DNA of 64,000 nt, from assembly GCF_902497625.1 (NCBI RefSeq), contig NZ_CABVGX010000026.1:20080-84079 (forward strand), in the 5' to 3' direction. The stretch is from Pseudomonas fluorescens (GTDB taxonomy: Bacteria > Pseudomonadota > Gammaproteobacteria > Pseudomonadales > Pseudomonadaceae). Positions 1 through 9,059 of this stretch are shown in pieces (the stretch's first letter is position 1; each line of letters begins with the position of its first letter). The translations under genes and the position numbers were made by a program. The notes under the pieces are model-generated. The model was not told the origin of the DNA and did not search any database. It saw only the letters and a list, made by a program, of their open reading frames with translations.

Positions 1-713
1 TCGACGATGCAACCGCGCTGCATGACACATACGCGATGCGCAATTCTTCGCACCAGGTTCAAATCGTGGCTGATCAGTAACAGCGCCATGCCGAGGCGGG
101 CCTGTAGTTCCTTGAGCAATTCGAGGATTTTCAGCTGAACGGTCACGTCCAGCGCAGTGGTTGGCTCGTCGGCAATCAGCAACTCTGGCTCGTTGGCAAG
201 GGCCATGGCGATCATCACCCGCTGGCGCTGGCCGCCGGACAATTCATGGGGCAGGGCCTTGAGACGTTTGTGCGGCTCGGGAATGCCGACCATTTCCAGC
301 AGTTCCAGCGTGCGCCTGGTCGCGACTTTGCCGACCAGGCCTTTATGGATCCCCAGCACTTCGTTGATCTGCTTTTCGATCGAGTGCAGCGGATTGAGCG
401 AAGTCATCGGCTCCTGGAAAATCATCGCGATCCGGTTACCGCGAATGTGCCGGATGGTTTTCTCTTTGAGGCTCAGCAGGTCTTTGCCCGAGTACTGAAT
501 GGTCCCGGACGGATGCCGCGCGAGCGGGTAGGGCAGCAGCCGCAGGATGGAATGCGCCGTCACCGATTTGCCGGAACCGCTTTCACCCACCAACGCCAGG
601 GTTTCGCCACGCTTGATGTCGAAACTGACGCCTTCGACCACGCGCTGACAACGCTCGCCGACGACAAATTCGACGGACAGGTCGCGCACTTCGATCAGAT
701 TGTCCTGATTCAT
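1..713 (-). CDS. yejF: Peptide ABC transporter ATP-binding protein YejF (partial, 3' end outside window)
   Basis: ATPase of a dipeptide/oligopeptide importer; it hydrolyses ATP on the cytoplasmic face of the YejB/YejE permease pair. The first 237 codons are visible, starting MNQDNLIEVRDL. Walker A (VGESGSGKS), the ABC signature (LSGGQRQRVMIAMAL) and Walker B (LLIADEPTTALD) are all intact. YejF proteins are normally about 530 residues with two fused ATPase domains, so the second domain lies beyond the window edge. The start ATG follows the yejE stop by one base, which indicates translational coupling as last gene of the operon. Confidence 0.93.
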   Translation of the reverse strand, partial: MNQDNLIEVRDLSVEFVVGERCQRVVEGVSFDIKRGETLALVGESGSGKSVTAHSILRLLPYPLARHPSGTIQYSGKDLLSLKEKTIRHIRGNRIAMIFQEPMTSLNPLHSIEKQINEVLGIHKGLVGKVATRRTLELLEMVGIPEPHKRLKALPHELSGGQRQRVMIAMALANEPELLIADEPTTALDVTVQLKILELLKELQARLGMALLLISHDLNLVRRIAHRVCVMQRGCIV

Positions 714-714
714 T

Positions 715-1734
715 TCACTTCCTCGGGTCGAAGGCATCGCGAGCAGACTCGCCGATGAACACCAGCAAACTCAACATCAACGCCAGCACCGCAAACGCGC
801 TCATGCCCAGCCACGGCGCTTGCAGGTTGGACTTGCCCTGCGCCACCAATTCGCCCAGTGACGGCGCGCCGGGTGGCAAGCCAAAGCCAAGGAAGTCCAG
901 GGCGGTCAGGGTGCCGATGGCGCCGGTCAGAATGAACGGCATGAACGTCATGGTCGAGACCATCGCGTTGGGCAGGATATGACGGAACATGATCGCACCA
1001 TTCTGCATCCCCAGCGCTCGTGCCGCGCGCACGTATTCGAGGTTGCGCCCGCGCAGGAACTCGGCGCGCACTACGTCGACCAGGCTCATCCACGAGAACA
1101 GCAGCATGATCCCCAGCAGCCACCAGAAATTAGGCTGCACGAAACTGGCCAGAATGATCAGCAGGTACAGCACCGGCAAGCCCGACCAGATCTCCAGAAA
1201 ACGCTGGCCCGCCAGATCGACCCAGCCGCCGTAAAAGCCCTGCAACGCACCGGCAATCACGCCGATGATCGAGCTCAGAATGGTCAGGGTCAGGGCAAAC
1301 AGCACGGAGATCCGGAAGCCGTAGATCACCCGGGCGAGGACGTCACGACCCTGATCGTCGGTGCCGAGCAGGTTGTCGGCGGACGGCGGAGCGGGGGCAG
1401 GGACTTTCAGGTCGTAATTGATGCTCTGGTAGCTGTAGGGGATGGGCGCCCAAAGCACCCAGGCGTCCTTGGCCTTGAGCAATTCGCGGATGTAGGGGCT
1501 CTTGTAGTTGGCCTCCAGCGGGAATTCACCGCCGAACGCCGTCTCCGGGTAGCGCTTGAGTGCCGGGAAATACCAGCCGTCGTCGTAGTGCACCACCAGC
1601 GGTTTGTCGTTGGCGATCAGTTCGGCACCGAGGCTCAGGCCGAACAGCACGAGAAACAGCCACAGCGACCACCAGCCGCGCTTGTTGGCCTTGAACAGCT
1701 CGAAACGTCGGCGATTGAGTGGGGACAGGTTCAT
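715..1734 (-). CDS. yejE: Peptide ABC transporter permease YejE
   Basis: Inner-membrane permease of the Yej-type oligopeptide importer, 339 residues. I chose the start MNLSPLNRRR because it follows the yejB stop by one base; a longer frame would run about 60 bases into yejB. It has a TM segment near residues 20-40, a long periplasmic loop rich in aromatics, then five predicted TM segments. The EAA loop typical of BPD permeases is present (RAARALGMQNGAIMFRHILP). It is also longer at its N-terminus than DppC-type permeases, as expected for YejE. Co-transcribed with yejB and yejF. Confidence 0.93.
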   Translation of the reverse strand: MNLSPLNRRRFELFKANKRGWWSLWLFLVLFGLSLGAELIANDKPLVVHYDDGWYFPALKRYPETAFGGEFPLEANYKSPYIRELLKAKDAWVLWAPIPYSYQSINYDLKVPAPAPPSADNLLGTDDQGRDVLARVIYGFRISVLFALTLTILSSIIGVIAGALQGFYGGWVDLAGQRFLEIWSGLPVLYLLIILASFVQPNFWWLLGIMLLFSWMSLVDVVRAEFLRGRNLEYVRAARALGMQNGAIMFRHILPNAMVSTMTFMPFILTGAIGTLTALDFLGFGLPPGAPSLGELVAQGKSNLQAPWLGMSAFAVLALMLSLLVFIGESARDAFDPRK

Positions 1735-1735
1735 C

Positions 1736-2809
1736 TCAATGCTCCCGGCTTTCGAAGTCGATGCGCGGATCGACAAAGGTGTAGGTAAGGTCACCGATCA
1801 ATTTCACGATCAAGCCGAGCAAGGTGAAGATAAACAGGGTGCCGAACACCACCGGGTAATCGCGGTTGATGGCCGCTTCAAAGCTCATCAGGCCGAGGCC
1901 ATCAAGGGAGAAGATCACTTCGACCAGCAGCGAGCCGGTGAAGAAGATGCCGATGAACGCTGAGGGGAAACCGGCAATCACCAGCAACATGGCGTTACGG
2001 AACACGTGGCCGTAGAGCACGCGGTGATTGGTCAGGCCCTTGGCCTTGGCCGTGACCACGTACTGTTTGTTGATTTCATCCAGGAAGCTGTTTTTGGTGA
2101 GCAGGGTCATGGTCGCGAAGTTGCCGATCACCAGCGCCGTCACTGGCAGGGCCAGGTGCCAGAAATAGTCGAGAATCTTGCCACCCAGGGTCAGTTCATC
2201 AAAATTGTTGGAAGTCAGGCCGCGCAACGGGAACCAGTCGAAATAGCTGCCGCCGGCAAATACCACGATCAGCAGGATGGCAAACAGGAACGCCGGGATC
2301 GCATAGCCGACGATGATCAGCGAACTTGTCCAGACGTCGAAATGGCTGCCGTGTCGCGTGGCCTTGGCGATCCCCAGCGGGATCGACACCAGGTACATGA
2401 TCAGCGTGCTCCACAAGCCGAGCGAGATCGACACCGGCATCTTTTCCTTGATCAGGTCGATGACCTTGGCATCGCGGAAAAAACTGTCGCCGAAATCCAG
2501 CGCCGCGTAGTTCTTGATCATGATCCACAAACGTTCCGGCGCCGATTTGTCGAAACCGTACATGTGCTCGATTTCCTTGACCAACGCCGGGTCCAGCCCT
2601 TGCGCACCGCGATAAGCCGAGCCGGCCACCGACACTTCGGCACCGCCCCCGGCAATCCGGCTGGTGGCGCCTTCGAAACCTTCAAGCTTGGCGATCATCT
2701 GTTCGACCGGGCCACCGGGCGCGGCCTGGATGATCACAAAGTTGATCAGCAAAATGCCGAACAAGGTCGGGATGATCAGCAGCAGTCGCCGAAAAATATA
2801 CGCCAGCAT
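1736..2809 (-). CDS. yejB: Peptide ABC transporter permease YejB
   Basis: Inner-membrane permease partner of YejE, 357 residues. The N-terminus MLAYIFRRLLLIIPTLFGIL is the classic DppB/OppB-type first TM segment. An insertion of about 40 residues after it (GFEGATSRIAGGGAE region) fits the YejB subfamily. The EAA loop is visible near residue 245 (VTAKAKGLTNHRVLYGHV). The gene begins four bases after the stop of the preceding binding-protein gene, so the two are surely on one transcript. Confidence 0.93.
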   Translation of the reverse strand: MLAYIFRRLLLIIPTLFGILLINFVIIQAAPGGPVEQMIAKLEGFEGATSRIAGGGAEVSVAGSAYRGAQGLDPALVKEIEHMYGFDKSAPERLWIMIKNYAALDFGDSFFRDAKVIDLIKEKMPVSISLGLWSTLIMYLVSIPLGIAKATRHGSHFDVWTSSLIIVGYAIPAFLFAILLIVVFAGGSYFDWFPLRGLTSNNFDELTLGGKILDYFWHLALPVTALVIGNFATMTLLTKNSFLDEINKQYVVTAKAKGLTNHRVLYGHVFRNAMLLVIAGFPSAFIGIFFTGSLLVEVIFSLDGLGLMSFEAAINRDYPVVFGTLFIFTLLGLIVKLIGDLTYTFVDPRIDFESREH

Positions 2810-2813
2810 CTGA

Positions 2814-4655
2814 TTACTCCGTGCCCGCAGGGTCGGCTTGCAGTTTGGTTTCGATTTCTACCGCCGGTTTTGCATCCGGCTTGATCCACCAGGTGTTGAT
2901 GCCGACGTCGTACTTGGGCGGGACCTTCGGATGGCCGATGTGATTCCAGTACGCCACGCGCCAGGTCTTGATATGCCAGTTGGGGATCACGTAATAGCCC
3001 CATTGCAGCACGCGGTCCAGCGCTCGCGCGTGGGCCACCAGGCTCTTGCGCGAATCGGCGTTGATCAGTTGCTCGACCAGTTGATCGACCACCGGATCTT
3101 TCAGGCCCATCGAGTTGCGGCTGCCAGGCTTGTCCGCTGCCGCAGACATCCAGAACTCGCGCTGTTCGTTGCCGGGCGAACTCGATTGCGGGAAGCCGCC
3201 AACGATCATGTCGAAGTCCCGCGAGCGCACCCGGTTGATGTACTGCGAGACGTCGACCCGGCGGATCACCAGTTCGATCCCCAGATCACTCAAGTTGCGC
3301 TTGAACGGCAGCAGCACCCGCTCGAATTCGGTCTGCGCGAGCAGAAACTCGATGCTCACCGGTTTGCCCGTGGCATCGACCATTTTGTCGTCGACAATCC
3401 GCCAGCCGGCCTCTTGCAGCAGTTGGTAAGCCTTACGCTGCTGGGCGCGAATCATGCCGCTGCCGTCGGTGACCGGGTTTTCGAAGGCTTGGCTGAACAC
3501 CTGATCAGGGATTTTGCCGCGAAACGGATCGAGGATCGCCAGTTGATCGGCATCCGGCAGGCCAGTCGCCGCCATCTCACTGTTCTCGAAGTAACTGCGG
3601 GTGCGCGCATAGGCGCCATTGAACAGTTGTTTGTTGGTCCATTCGAAATCCAGCAGCAGGCTCATGGCCTGACGTACACGCACATCCTGAAACATCGGGC
3701 GACGCAGGTTGAACACAAACCCCTGCATGCCGGTCGGGTTGCCGTTGGGGATCTGCTCCTTGATCAGCCGACCTTCGGTGACAGCCGGTACGTTGTAGGC
3801 GTTGGCCCAGCTTTTCGCGGTCATTTCCAGCCAGTAATCGAACTGCCCGGCCTTGAGTGCTTCCAGCGCGACGGTGTTGTCGCGGTAGTAGTCGGTCAAC
3901 ATCACGTCGAAATTATAGAAGCCGCGATTGACCGGCAGGTCCTTGCCCCAGTAATCCTTGACCCGCTCGTAACGAATCGAGCGTCCGGCCTTCACTTCGC
4001 TGACTTTGTACGGCCCGCTGCCCAACGGCATTTCCAGATTGCCCTTGTTGAAGTCGCGGGTGGCCCACCAATGCTTGGGCAGCACCGGTAACTGACCGAG
4101 GATCAGCGGCAACTCGCGGTTGTTGCTGTGCTTGAACTTGAACAGCACGGTGTTCGGATTTTCCGCGATGACTTCGGCGACATCGGCGTAGTAGCCGCGA
4201 TACAACGGCGCGCCTTCCTTGGTCAGCATGTCGAAACTGAATTGCACGTCTTCTGCGTGGATCGGGTGGCCGTCGTGAAAGCGTGCTTCCGGGCGCAGGT
4301 AGAAGCGTACCCAGCTATTGTCCGGTGCTTTCTCGATCTTGCCGGCGACCAGTCCATATTCGGTAAATGGTTCGTCCAGGCTCTGTTTGGCGAGGGTGTC
4401 GTAGATCAGGCTGATGTCATCGGCCGGCACGCCTTTGCTGATGAACGGGTTGAGGCTGTCGAAGCCACCGGAACCGGCCTGACGGAATGTGCCGCCCTTG
4501 GGCGCGTCCGGATTGACGAAATCGAAGTGCTTGAAATCGGCCGGATATTTCGGTGGCTCGTCGTACAGGGTCAATGCATGTTGTGGGGCGGCGCAGGCCA
4601 GCCCGGCAAACAACAAGCCACCGGCCTGCAAGAACAGGGCGCGTACAGGTTTCAT
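2814..4655 (-). CDS. Periplasmic oligopeptide-binding protein, YejA type (second copy)
   Basis: Extracellular solute-binding protein family 5, 613 residues, feeding peptides to YejB/YejE. The start MKPVRALFLQ has a GGAGAA ribosome site and overlaps the stop of the upstream binding-protein gene (ATGA). The first 22 residues form a signal peptide ending LACA. Family-5 features include YLRPEARFHDG, LGSGPYKV and RVKDYWGKDLPVNRG. The last two also occur in the neighbouring paralogue, so the pair arose by tandem duplication and then diverged. An extended upstream start is open but would run deep into the neighbouring gene. Confidence 0.9.
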   Translation of the reverse strand: MKPVRALFLQAGGLLFAGLACAAPQHALTLYDEPPKYPADFKHFDFVNPDAPKGGTFRQAGSGGFDSLNPFISKGVPADDISLIYDTLAKQSLDEPFTEYGLVAGKIEKAPDNSWVRFYLRPEARFHDGHPIHAEDVQFSFDMLTKEGAPLYRGYYADVAEVIAENPNTVLFKFKHSNNRELPLILGQLPVLPKHWWATRDFNKGNLEMPLGSGPYKVSEVKAGRSIRYERVKDYWGKDLPVNRGFYNFDVMLTDYYRDNTVALEALKAGQFDYWLEMTAKSWANAYNVPAVTEGRLIKEQIPNGNPTGMQGFVFNLRRPMFQDVRVRQAMSLLLDFEWTNKQLFNGAYARTRSYFENSEMAATGLPDADQLAILDPFRGKIPDQVFSQAFENPVTDGSGMIRAQQRKAYQLLQEAGWRIVDDKMVDATGKPVSIEFLLAQTEFERVLLPFKRNLSDLGIELVIRRVDVSQYINRVRSRDFDMIVGGFPQSSSPGNEQREFWMSAAADKPGSRNSMGLKDPVVDQLVEQLINADSRKSLVAHARALDRVLQWGYYVIPNWHIKTWRVAYWNHIGHPKVPPKYDVGINTWWIKPDAKPAVEIETKLQADPAGTE

Positions 4656-6484
4656 CGATCTTTCTCCGAAGATTTCAGCCACCACGCGCTCAGGCCCAGG
4701 GTATAGGGCGGCGTGGTGATGAAGGCGAACCGGTTGCGGTAAGCCAGACGGTGATAATTGAGGTACCAGTTGGGAATGATGTAGTGCTGCCACAGCAGGA
4801 CCCGATCCAGCGCTTTGCCGGCGGCGACTTGCTGGTCGCGTGTTTGCGCGGCGAGGAGTTGCTCGAGCAAATGGTCAACCACCGGGTTGGCGATACCGGC
4901 GTAATTTTTACTGCCCTTGATGCCGACCTGGCTGGAATGAAAGTACTGCCACTGTTCCAGACCGGGGCTCAGGGTCTGGTTGAGCGTCAACAGGACCATG
5001 TCGAAATCGAACTGATCCAGACGTTGTTTGTATTGGGCGCGATCCACCGTGCGCAGCCGTGCGTCGATGCCGATGCTGGCGAGGTTCTCGACGTAGGGCT
5101 GGAGGATGCGTTCCAGATTCGGATTGACCAGCAGGATTTCCAGCCTTAGCGGTTGGCCATTGGCGTTCTCGACCCGTTGGCCATTGAGCTTCCAGCCGGC
5201 CTCGGCGAGCAGGTTCAGGCTTTTGCGCATGGTCTCCCGGGGGATGCCACGGCCATCGGTCTGCGGCAGGCTGAACGGTTCGGTCAGCAGCCTGGCCGGC
5301 AGTTGCTCGCGAAATGGTGTGAGCATCAGCCATTCATGCCCCACTGGCAGGCCGGTGGCGGAGAATTCGCTGTTGGGGTAATAACTCAGCGCCCTTTTAT
5401 AGGCGCCGCTGAACAGCGTACGGTTGGTCCATTCGAAGTCGAACATCAGCCCGAGGGCCTCACGCACCCTCTGATCGGCGAAAGCCGCGCGGCGGCTGTT
5501 CATGAACAGGCCCTGGGTCTGCGTCGGGATCTGGTGCGCGATCTGCGCTTTGATCACTTCGCCACGACGCACTGCCGGAAAGTTGTAGCCGTTTTGCCAG
5601 TTCTTCGCCTGGTGCTCGATGTAGATATCAAATTCGCCGGCCTTGAAGGCTTCGAACGCGACGTCGCTGTCCCGATAGAACTCCACTTCCATGCGGTCGA
5701 CATTGTATTTGCCGCGATTGACCGGCAAATCCTTGCCCCAGTAATCCTTGACCCTTTCAAACACCAGTTGCCGTCCGGGTGTCACCGAGGTGATCCGATA
5801 CGGGCCACTGCCCAACGGCGCCTCAAAGGTCGTGGCCTTGAAGTCGCGATTTTTCCAGTAATGCTGTGGCAATACCGGCAGCTCGCCCAAGCGCAGGATC
5901 AGCAATGGATTACCGGCGCGCTTGAAAACAAATCGGATGCGGTGCGCATTCAGCACATCGACCCGCAACACTTCCTGCAGATTGGTGCGGTACTGCGGAT
6001 GACCTTCCTTGAGCAACAGGCGGTAGGAAAACGCCACGTCGTAGGCGGTGATCGCAATCCCATCGTGGAACCGCGCCTCAGGGCGCAGGTTGAACACCAC
6101 CCAGCTGCGGTCTTCGGCGTACTCCACCGAACGCGCGATCAGTCCGTAACTGGACGTCGGCTCGTCGCCGGAGGGCGCGTACTGACCGGTGCCGACCATC
6201 AGCGGCTCGTTCAGCTCATTGATGCCGTACTGCAGGAAGTTGGCCGTGCCGACCGGGCTGGAGCCCTTGAACGTGTAGGGGTTGAGCGTATCGAAGGTGC
6301 CAAACGCCATCACCCGCAATGTTCCGCCCTTGGGCGCTTGCGGGTTGACCCAGTCGAAGTGGGTAAATCGGGCCGGGTACTTGAGCGTGCCGAACTGCGC
6401 ATAACCATGGCTTTCGCTGATCGTCGCGCTTGCGGAAGAGCTCAAGGCCAGGCTGATCAGGCAGAGAAGGAGAGGACGCTTCAA
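4652..6484 (-). CDS. Periplasmic oligopeptide-binding protein, YejA type (first copy)
   Basis: Family-5 extracellular solute-binding protein, 610 residues, first gene of the yej-type operon. Residues 1-20 (MKRPLLLCLISLALSSSASA) are a signal peptide. It has FNLRPEARFHDG, LGSGPYRI and RVKDYWGKDLPVNRG like the next gene downstream, but sequence between these blocks differs widely. That suggests two peptide-binding specificities served by one permease. The roughly 190 bases upstream, up to the mltD terminator, should hold the operon promoter, but I cannot name a convincing -35/-10 pair. Confidence 0.9.
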   Translation of the reverse strand: MKRPLLLCLISLALSSSASATISESHGYAQFGTLKYPARFTHFDWVNPQAPKGGTLRVMAFGTFDTLNPYTFKGSSPVGTANFLQYGINELNEPLMVGTGQYAPSGDEPTSSYGLIARSVEYAEDRSWVVFNLRPEARFHDGIAITAYDVAFSYRLLLKEGHPQYRTNLQEVLRVDVLNAHRIRFVFKRAGNPLLILRLGELPVLPQHYWKNRDFKATTFEAPLGSGPYRITSVTPGRQLVFERVKDYWGKDLPVNRGKYNVDRMEVEFYRDSDVAFEAFKAGEFDIYIEHQAKNWQNGYNFPAVRRGEVIKAQIAHQIPTQTQGLFMNSRRAAFADQRVREALGLMFDFEWTNRTLFSGAYKRALSYYPNSEFSATGLPVGHEWLMLTPFREQLPARLLTEPFSLPQTDGRGIPRETMRKSLNLLAEAGWKLNGQRVENANGQPLRLEILLVNPNLERILQPYVENLASIGIDARLRTVDRAQYKQRLDQFDFDMVLLTLNQTLSPGLEQWQYFHSSQVGIKGSKNYAGIANPVVDHLLEQLLAAQTRDQQVAAGKALDRVLLWQHYIIPNWYLNYHRLAYRNRFAFITTPPYTLGLSAWWLKSSEKDR

Positions 6485-6640
6485 GTCAGAGATTCGATCC
6501 AGGAGGCTTGGGCTTTGTGGGCCGTACAGTAACAGCTTGTCTGGACAGGAAAAAGATGGCTCTCCAATGCGAGGTTGATTACGGAGGCGTACTCCCTTCG
6601 CCAGCTGCTACGGGGTTTTTTGCCCATCTACTGAACAAAG

Positions 6641-6666
6641 AAAAAAAGCCCCTGTATTCAGGGGCT
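6641..6666 (-). terminator. Rho-independent terminator of mltD
   Basis: Read on the minus strand, an 8-bp stem (AGCCCCTG / CAGGGGCT) with a four-base loop is followed directly by seven T residues. It begins seven bases after the mltD stop codon. Confidence 0.9.
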
Positions 6667-6672
6667 CTCAGA

Positions 6673-8127
6673 TTAGCGAGGCGAAGACACTGTCAGCATC
6701 TGACCCGGCTTCAGCGCCTGGCCAACCCGAGGGTTCCAGCGCTTGAGGTGTTGCATTTCCACATTGAAACGCTTGGCCACCATGTACAACGAGTCGCCCT
6801 GCTTGACCTTGTACTGAGTCTGCTGTTTTTTGCTGGTGGACTTGCCAGCGGACCTGCTGTTCGCCGCCACGACGGTATTGACCCGTCCGGAGCCACGCTT
6901 GGCCGTATCCTGCATGACCAGTGTCTGGCCAACCTTGAGGTTTTTGCCGGACAACTTGTTCCAGCGCTGCAAGTCTTTGACGTCGACCTTGTTGGCCTTG
7001 GCGATAGTGCCCAGATTGTCGCCCCGTTTAACCCGGTAGGCGCGTTTGAGGCTGGCAATCTCGTTACGATCGACACCCTCGAAAACCGGTTTGAGCGGCT
7101 TCTGACTGATCAACTCGTCTGGTCGCATGGTCGACAGGCTGGCGGTCAGCAACTGTGCTTTCGATGTTGGCACCAGCAAATGCTGAGGACCGTCGATGGT
7201 AGTGCGCTGTTTGAAGGCGGGATTGAGCTGGAACAGCTCGTCTTCATCAATGTTAGCCACCGCCGCAACCTTGGACAGGTCCATGCGCTGGCTGATCTCG
7301 ACCACCTGGAAGTAAGGTTCGTTGGCGATCGGGCTGAGGTTTACGCCGTAGGCTTCCGGCGCCAGCACCACCTGCGACAGCGCGAGCAACTTGGGCACAT
7401 AAGCCTGGGTTTCCGCGGGCAGTGGCAGGTTCCAGTAATCGGTCGGCAACCCGAGCTTTTCGTTGCGCTCGATGGCGCGGCTGACCGTGCCTTCACCTGC
7501 GTTGTAGGCGGCGAGCGCCAACAACCAGTCACCGTTGAACATGTCGTGCAGGCGGGTGAGATAATCCATCGCCGCCGTGGTCGACGCGGTGATGTCGCGG
7601 CGGCCATCATAAAAACGTGTCTGACGCAGATTGAAATAGCGCCCTGTGGACGGAATGAATTGCCACAAACCCACGGCGTGAGCGCGCGAATAAGCCATCG
7701 GATTGTAGGAGCTTTCAATCACTGGCAGCAGGGCCAGTTCCAGCGGCATGTTGCGCTCTTCCAGGCGCTCGACGATGTAATGGATGTACAGGCTGCCGCG
7801 TTCGCCGGCCGATTCCAGGTAGGACGGGTTGCTCGCGAACCACAGGCGCTGTTGCTCAACGCGCGGGTTGACGCCGACGTTGTCCTGCAGCTGGAAGCCC
7901 TGGCGCATGCGTTCCCAGACGTCCTGGGGAATTTGCGGAACAGGCTTTTCAGTGAGCCAGACGGGCTTCGGTTTGGCGCGTGCCGCGATATTCGGAGTGT
8001 GCGTCACTTCGGTCTGCGGCACATGGCTGGAACAGCCCGCCAGGGTGGCGGACACAGCCACCGCGATGGCTTGAGCCAAGCGGGTCAATGCGTCTGAGTG
8101 AATGGACTTACGAATAGATGACGACAT
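6673..8127 (-). CDS. mltD: Membrane-bound lytic murein transglycosylase D
   Basis: Outer-membrane lipoprotein that cleaves the MurNAc-GlcNAc bond in peptidoglycan with formation of 1,6-anhydroMurNAc. From the ATG chosen it is 484 residues; a TTG eight codons upstream is possible. A lipoprotein signal with lipobox LAGC sits near residue 32. The SLT domain shows the catalytic Glu in LLPVIESSYNPMAYS and the GLWQFIPSTGRYF motif. Two LysM repeats lie at the C-terminus (YRVKRGDNLGTIAKANKV and YKVKQGDSLYMVAKRFNV), and a degenerate segment before them may be a third. Neighbour of gloB as in other pseudomonads. Confidence 0.96.
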   Translation of the reverse strand: MSSSIRKSIHSDALTRLAQAIAVAVSATLAGCSSHVPQTEVTHTPNIAARAKPKPVWLTEKPVPQIPQDVWERMRQGFQLQDNVGVNPRVEQQRLWFASNPSYLESAGERGSLYIHYIVERLEERNMPLELALLPVIESSYNPMAYSRAHAVGLWQFIPSTGRYFNLRQTRFYDGRRDITASTTAAMDYLTRLHDMFNGDWLLALAAYNAGEGTVSRAIERNEKLGLPTDYWNLPLPAETQAYVPKLLALSQVVLAPEAYGVNLSPIANEPYFQVVEISQRMDLSKVAAVANIDEDELFQLNPAFKQRTTIDGPQHLLVPTSKAQLLTASLSTMRPDELISQKPLKPVFEGVDRNEIASLKRAYRVKRGDNLGTIAKANKVDVKDLQRWNKLSGKNLKVGQTLVMQDTAKRGSGRVNTVVAANSRSAGKSTSKKQQTQYKVKQGDSLYMVAKRFNVEMQHLKRWNPRVGQALKPGQMLTVSSPR

Positions 8128-8226
8128 TGGCTGGAAGTAAGTTCCGGGCAAAAATGTCGGGCGATTCTAGAAAGCGCACCCACTGCGGTCAACCATTCAG
8201 ATTTTCCGCACTGACCGGCAAGCCCC

Positions 8227-8994
8227 TTAGAACGTATCTTTCCATGCCCTCAAAGCAGCAAAAACTGCGCTTGGCGACCCGTTGCCGGCGCCGGTCCGTT
8301 CGTCCAGTTTTTCTTTAACGGATGTTTCACCGGTCCGCAAAAACGGGTTGGTGAGTTTTTCCAGAGCCAGATTTGACGGTAGCGTGATGGTTCCTGACGC
8401 ACGTTTTTTGATCACGTCGGCAAGCCGTTCAGCCACATCCCGATTGCCAGGCTCCACCGCAGCGGCGAAGCGCAGATTGCTCAGGGTGTACTCATGCGCG
8501 CAATAAACCTGGGTGTCTGCGGGCAGTGAAGCCAGGCGCGTCAGTGAGGCATGCATCTGCTCTGGCGTGCCCTCGAACAGGCGCCCGCAACCGGCGGCGA
8601 ACAGGGTGTCGCCACAGAACAACATGCCTTTGTGATAAAAAGCGATGTGGCCGCTGGTGTGCCCCGGAACGTCAATGACATCGAAGTCGAGCCCCAGCAC
8701 ATTGATACGGTCGTTATCGGCCAGGGCGACTTCCCGCGCCGGGATGGTCTCACGGGCCGGGCCGTAAACCTTCGCGTCTGTCGCATTTTTCAGTGCCAGC
8801 ACGCCGCCGACATGGTCGTGGTGGTGATGAGTGATCAAAATATCGCTCAACACCCAGTCCGGGTGGGCTGCAAGCCAGTCCTGCACCGGCGCGGCATCGC
8901 CCGGATCGACTGCGGCGCAACGGCGGGTATCAGTATCCTGTAACAACCAGATGTAGTTGTCGGAGAAGGCGCAGAGAGCTGTGATCTGTATCAT
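8227..8994 (-). CDS. gloB: Hydroxyacylglutathione hydrolase (glyoxalase II)
   Basis: Hydrolyses S-lactoylglutathione to lactate and glutathione, the second step of methylglyoxal detoxification in the cytoplasm. 255 residues, normal for GloB. The metallo-beta-lactamase signature THHHHDH is at residues 55-61, followed by later metal-ligand regions (GHTSGHIAF, FCGDTLFAAGCGR) and the substrate-binding C-terminal domain. The start MIQITALCAFSDNYIW is the conserved family N-terminus; the longer upstream frame is not used. Divergent from the methyltransferase gene, with 65 bases between the two starts. Confidence 0.97.
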   Translation of the reverse strand: MIQITALCAFSDNYIWLLQDTDTRRCAAVDPGDAAPVQDWLAAHPDWVLSDILITHHHHDHVGGVLALKNATDAKVYGPARETIPAREVALADNDRINVLGLDFDVIDVPGHTSGHIAFYHKGMLFCGDTLFAAGCGRLFEGTPEQMHASLTRLASLPADTQVYCAHEYTLSNLRFAAAVEPGNRDVAERLADVIKKRASGTITLPSNLALEKLTNPFLRTGETSVKEKLDERTGAGNGSPSAVFAALRAWKDTF

Positions 8995-9059
8995 CGTCGG
9001 ATTCGCCAAGCGGAAAACAATGGCGCATCTTAGAACTTCCTGACGCGTTGGAGAATGCA

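Noticed and set aside
6508..8097. Long plus-strand open frame opposite mltD
   Set aside because: The minus strand has a complete, motif-rich MltD with its own terminator; the opposite translation matches nothing I know.
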